Assembly (NCBI GenBank): GCA_003342815.1
Contig: PTEX01000235.1
Span: 62,001-126,000 of the forward strand
DNA from: Eudromia elegans
Taxonomy: Eukaryota; Chordata; Aves; Tinamiformes; Tinamidae
Direction: 5' to 3'
Length of the DNA: 64,000 bases
Below, piece after piece: positions 59,654 to 64,000 of this stretch. Under the pieces are notes generated by a model. It was not told where the DNA came from. It made no database searches and saw only the letters and a list, made by a program, of their open reading frames with translations. The translations under genes and the position numbers were made by a program. Numbering within the stretch: the first letter of the stretch is position 1; each line of letters begins with the position of its first letter.

Positions 59654-62600
59654 AAACACTGATAAGACATGCCAAACCTTTGGATCCATCAGTTAAACAT
59701 GTTTATCTGTTTTTCTCCTGGCTCTGTGATTTATGGATGTAATATGACAGGGAGGTGGTACGTGTTTTTCAGAACTGAGTTAATCTGAAACGAAGAGCGT
59801 TTGAAGCGGACTCATTCCCTGTCTTTATTCATTTTGCTCCCTTGAAGTGCTTTTCTCTCCCAGGATTGCAAATTAAACATGACAGAATACCTGTGTCATA
59901 TTAGAAAAGTACTTTCCAAGCCTAATGTAATGTTCTTTATGCTCATCTCTCCTGTAAATTGCAGAATCCTCTGAGTGCTGGAGACACGGATTGCTGGAAT
60001 CAGTTAATTTACGGTGGCTCTTCATTGTAACTGTGTTTTATGCTCTTCCTTTCAGTGCTTTCAGTGCAGGCAGCTTTGGTTTGCACGGCGCAGGAGGCTC
60101 TCTCGGGACCCAGACCTCTCTGTGGGTCTTTCCTGCCCATCCCACCCCATGTCGTTCAGTGTCACGGCCAATGTGACAGGAGCAGCGGAGGAATCACGCG
60201 CTACCCTCCCCCCATAAGGAAACGGCTGCAATTTTGTCCCTGCAGCAGTGGGAGAGGGAACATGTGGGACGGGAATAACGCTGCTCTGACGCTTCTGCAC
60301 AGCCTCAAACTGGCCCAATTCCAGCTTGCCAGAGACATGTCTTCATCCTTGGCCATGGAAAACAAACCATTGATCTCTAATCAGTTCCTAAAACCAAACC
60401 AACAATTCCTAATACAGCGCTTTGACCACAGACTCTCCAGAAAGTCTACCTGACATAAGCAGAGAAACTGTTTTAGAAGCTACAAGCATGCATTAAAGGA
60501 TATTCTTCACATTTTCCCAGAGATTGATTTTTTATATATATAAAATGCCAGTGTTTAGTGGACAAAATAGTCTTTTTTTTCTCTGCCGTGTGCTTCCACA
60601 ACTAAGTTAAACCCCAGCCTCGAAAATCTGACAAAGATTTAAAAGGTTGAGGTAAATGTGTTGTTCCCATCTGTCCTCAGTGCTGCTCTGAAGCAGGTGA
60701 CACAGCAGGTAAATATGTAACTGGCAGGCCATATGGCTTTCCAGTCTGTTGCGTATGTGCGGTGAGGACAGCATGGACATATGTGCTTAGCTGCTGACCC
60801 CTAACAAATATGGGAAAGCTAAAACACGGGTCTGAAGCACAGCCTTCCCCATAGGAACTTCTCAGTCTCTAGCTTGGTAGCTTCAGTGCAATTTTCTAAA
60901 GATTTGGGCACCTTCAGCATGGTAGCTCTTATTCTTGCAGCCAGATTTGGCTTAAGTTGTGAACGAAAGCCAAATGCAACATTTCACTCATTGCTTCCAA
61001 CATGATGCATTTTTATGAGCCTCTGCTCTTCTGCTACTGTGAATTAAACAGTGAATTTCAGCGCTTTCAGCAGCAATCTGAGCCCAGTGCAGCTTTATAG
61101 GAGCTTTTGCTTATACCACGTTTAATTCTGAATCATTTCCCTATCTAAAGCTTGTGGATTAACATACAGGACTTTTCCTGAAGGCCTTTCCAAGAACAGA
61201 CAATCAGTTTTACACAGCTTTCTACATCAGATCAACTGGGGATTAAACAGACGAGATAATACGAGATATTCCAGGCTCATGGAAACGCCAGTGACTTCCT
61301 CCTTTTGGAAACTGCTACGGACGTGTCTTCCCCAGTGGAAACCGTGGCCGCGCACGCAGAGCGGCAGCGCACGGCCTCTTGCCGAGGCAGGAGGGCGCGC
61401 TGGTGCGGGATGATGCCGTGACGCTGCGTCCCAGCGCCTGCCCGCAGCCCTGCGCGTGCCGCAGCAGCAGCACCGCAGCACCCTGAGAGCCTGTGAGCAC
61501 TTCTGCAGCAGCAGTATTAAGGCTGGTATGTGAGGAGTTACTTGTGAGCGGAAATGTTTGTCTCAAAGCAACTGATGGAACAATAAAACAAAATTTAAAA
61601 GGATAGGTGAGATTAATAGTACTTTATGTGGGGTGTCATTCGAAGGAAGAAGAGGAACAAACTGACCTTAAGGTGACAGGATGAAGAACAGGACTGGAGA
61701 CATAAAACAACCCATTACAGAAAATAAGAACTGAGATATTTGGAAGGTTTGCCTAAGATTTAGGAGGGGTGAGGTGACATCCTCAGGCAAAAGATCCCGA
61801 AGAGCACCCATTCCTAAAGGGAAGCCCCAAGCCAGCTCCTTGTCGCTAAGGTTGGCGGTGCAGGGCTCGCAGCGGGCATCCCGTCTCCTCCACGTGTACG
61901 TGTTTTGTGCTGGTGTGCACACGGGTGTGAGCACGTGAGGCGCTTTGCTCTTTCACACGGATCCTCTTCCACCAGATCTCCGCGCGGATCTTGTTGCAGT
62001 GGCTCATGCCAGCTTGGCCGTGCTGGATGTGGGTGCTGGAAGCCCAGCAGCGGAGCACCAAGCGATGCCGCTTCCAGGGGGAGAGCTCCTGCTCCACGGG
62101 CGCTGTGCAGGCGCATCCAGCTTCCAGGTGCCACCTCCAGGGTCCCCTGTGGGCCACAGCAGGAGGTGCCTGTGCTCCGGAACTGCTGAAATGGGTTAAA
62201 AGAAGGTTGGGCAGCATTTGAATTCTGTGCTGGCTCATTCAATATTAAGCACAATAAAGGCAGCCTAGACAGGGCAGATGCACTTACTATACCCAGTCTT
62301 CCACAGAAAACGGGAACACCACTATTTTAGGCTTGAGAAATAACCAAGGCGTGTTGCCAGCTGCCTTTCCAGTAATCTGCTCTGTGACTGTTCGGTGTCA
62401 AATGTAATTCTGTCAGGCTAAAGCACAGGGAAACTTCTGAATTTGGCTACATAAACACTAATTTTACTGTAAACGGAATGCTTTTGGTCCCTTAACTCCA
62501 AGATTCTCTTAACTTACAGTCAAGTTGGAAATGTTAGCAGGCAATCTTTTTGATGAATTCAGCTGCAGAATTAAAGTTACAGAGAAAGGAAGAAGCTGGA

Positions 62601-64000
62601 GGCCAGGAAGGGACTGGGACAGGAGGATCTGGCACCACTCTTGTCCCATTCTGGTGCAGGGCTGCCCTGGGGACACTGCTCATTCAACTCATCTGCCCCC
62701 TCCTCTGCCTTGATGAGTGCTGGCACCTGGAGATGGGTTGGGGTATCAAGTCAGAGACCTCATAGCTGTCCATCCAAAGCACGTAGCATGGCACTCAGAG
62801 GGTCTTTGGGTTTGCCCCTGTAATTTATCTACAAGAACAGGAAAAAAAAATCAGTGCTTTTCTTTCCAGATTTGTGACATTAAATGTTTGGATTCCCGTG
62901 AGATCCTGGCCGAGCAGATCTGGAGATGCACACTTCCCAAATCTTCCTGGTTGCTTTGAAAATTCCATCTCAGAAGCAACATTTCTGTTAAAAGTTCTGT
63001 GAAATACAACCCAGCCTCTGGTTGCGGGTGTTCCTCTAAATCCTGAGCCTACCATCTCTTTTAAGTTGGTGGCTGCAATGGAGGGGTGCGCAGCAGTGCT
63101 CATAATCTGCTCTCAGGCACCTCGTTACTCCATTTCAGTTTCCTCCAATGCCAAGACAGGGTTGAGCACGGCTGATCCTGCACATTTTCAACAGGAGGTC
63201 CAAACAATGTGTTTCTTTTTAAAAAGATGGTAAAAGAGAACTATACATCTTTTGCAATACAATCCTTAAAAGACAGAATCAAGTACAACACACAATTATT
63301 TTTATTCTCAGTACCCACTGTAATAGTATCATGAATCAATGTATTATAGTTTTTTTTCAGCTCTTGCTTATGCTTGGGGAGGTTTAAAAGGACCTAAAAC
63401 TCATCAAGGATACACTGGCTGTCTTCCTTTGAGTCCTTTATTAGGAATAACCTTTACAGTGGAGATAAATTAGAGAGAGAATATTATTTTGGATTATGTT
63501 ATCATAACAACTCTCAATACTACCACTGTTGGGCCAAATTCTGGCCTCCAATTATACTCCACCCTTGCAAAATCAATATACACTTGTCTAATGAACTTAA
63601 AATTTAACAGCGGGGGTAAGAATTGCTGGTTGTAGTTTTTTTATATGCATGAAACTCAGGGTAGAATTTCTGTCCTTGCATTTTTTTCAACTGATATTCC
63701 TTTAGAAAGAGCAATCCAATGTTGAACCAGCGCTGTTTGACAAATTGCAAACACTGCATCTGCGAGTCATAATTCACTTGGGAGCTTCCCTTCCCTCTCC
63801 TCCCTGCTGTAAGTATATTTATAGTGGGAAAAGAAAAAATATATACACAAGAAAAGATATAAATGGCAAACTGTAAACAAGTGCTCAAGAATTAAGAGTA
63901 AGTAGAAATTTTAAGATGACCCCAATGATTTCCATTTTTTTTGAGGAACATTATGTCCGTTTCATGACTTGAGCAAGGTAAGACAAAGTAATGAATCAGT

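Larger units (their letters stand above)
52700..64000. other. Intergenic region downstream of AVPR1A
   Basis: No supported exon. It has AT-rich stretches (for example 54100-54260 and 54650-54920) mixed with CpG-rich patches (about 53360-53480, 58620-58800, 61320-61500 and 61840-62190), the compound microsatellite at 59371 and the 59640 palindrome. The neighbouring gene is not reached. Confidence 0.6.

Noticed and set aside
1..64000. Search for tRNA, rRNA, CRISPR arrays, operons or phage-like genes
   Set aside because: No cloverleaf, rRNA-like segment or regularly spaced repeat array was seen. The window is vertebrate nuclear DNA, where bacterial-type systems are not expected.

Overview
The window looks like a piece of a bird chromosome. 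Five LINE remnants of the avian CR1 family (Chicken Repeat 1) carry the diagnostic 3' end. The background is AT-rich with short microsatellites. The one recognisable gene is a vertebrate vasotocin/vasopressin receptor whose exon 1 is very GC-rich, as is common in avian draft assemblies; a 184-base N-run sits just upstream of it. The species cannot be named from this sequence. Crocodilians and turtles also carry CR1, so 'bird' is a strong inference, not a proof.

Layout. Positions 1-46000 are essentially a gene desert. They hold four CR1 fragments (2858-3760, 22097-23575, 27498-27958, 29135-29495), all inserted in minus orientation. They also hold two pairs of unclassified dispersed or duplicated repeats (12409/13863 and 31699/32698), a GC-rich unclassified block (10510-11165), a tandem 48-bp duplication that doubles a perfect cAMP-response element (16706-16798), and several microsatellites. 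No protein-coding exon could be supported there.

Positions 46100-50100 hold the gene: CpG-rich upstream sequence with the N-gap, then AVPR1A (V1a-type vasotocin receptor, also called VT4R or VTR1A) on the + strand. Exon 1 is 47185-48178, a 1383-bp GT-AG intron follows, and exon 2 is 49562-49845. Joined they encode 425 residues with every class A GPCR landmark intact. Two polyadenylation signals, at 50072 and 52677, suggest a short and a long 3' UTR.

Positions 52700-64000 are again noncoding. They contain scattered CpG-rich patches, a compound ATT/ATC microsatellite, and AT-rich stretches with homeodomain-type palindromes that could be conserved enhancers of the receptor gene. There is no operon-like organisation, no CRISPR array and no RNA gene that I can support. 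The biology of the window is one neuropeptide receptor in a repeat-sprinkled regulatory landscape. I did not find a convincing new multi-gene system.
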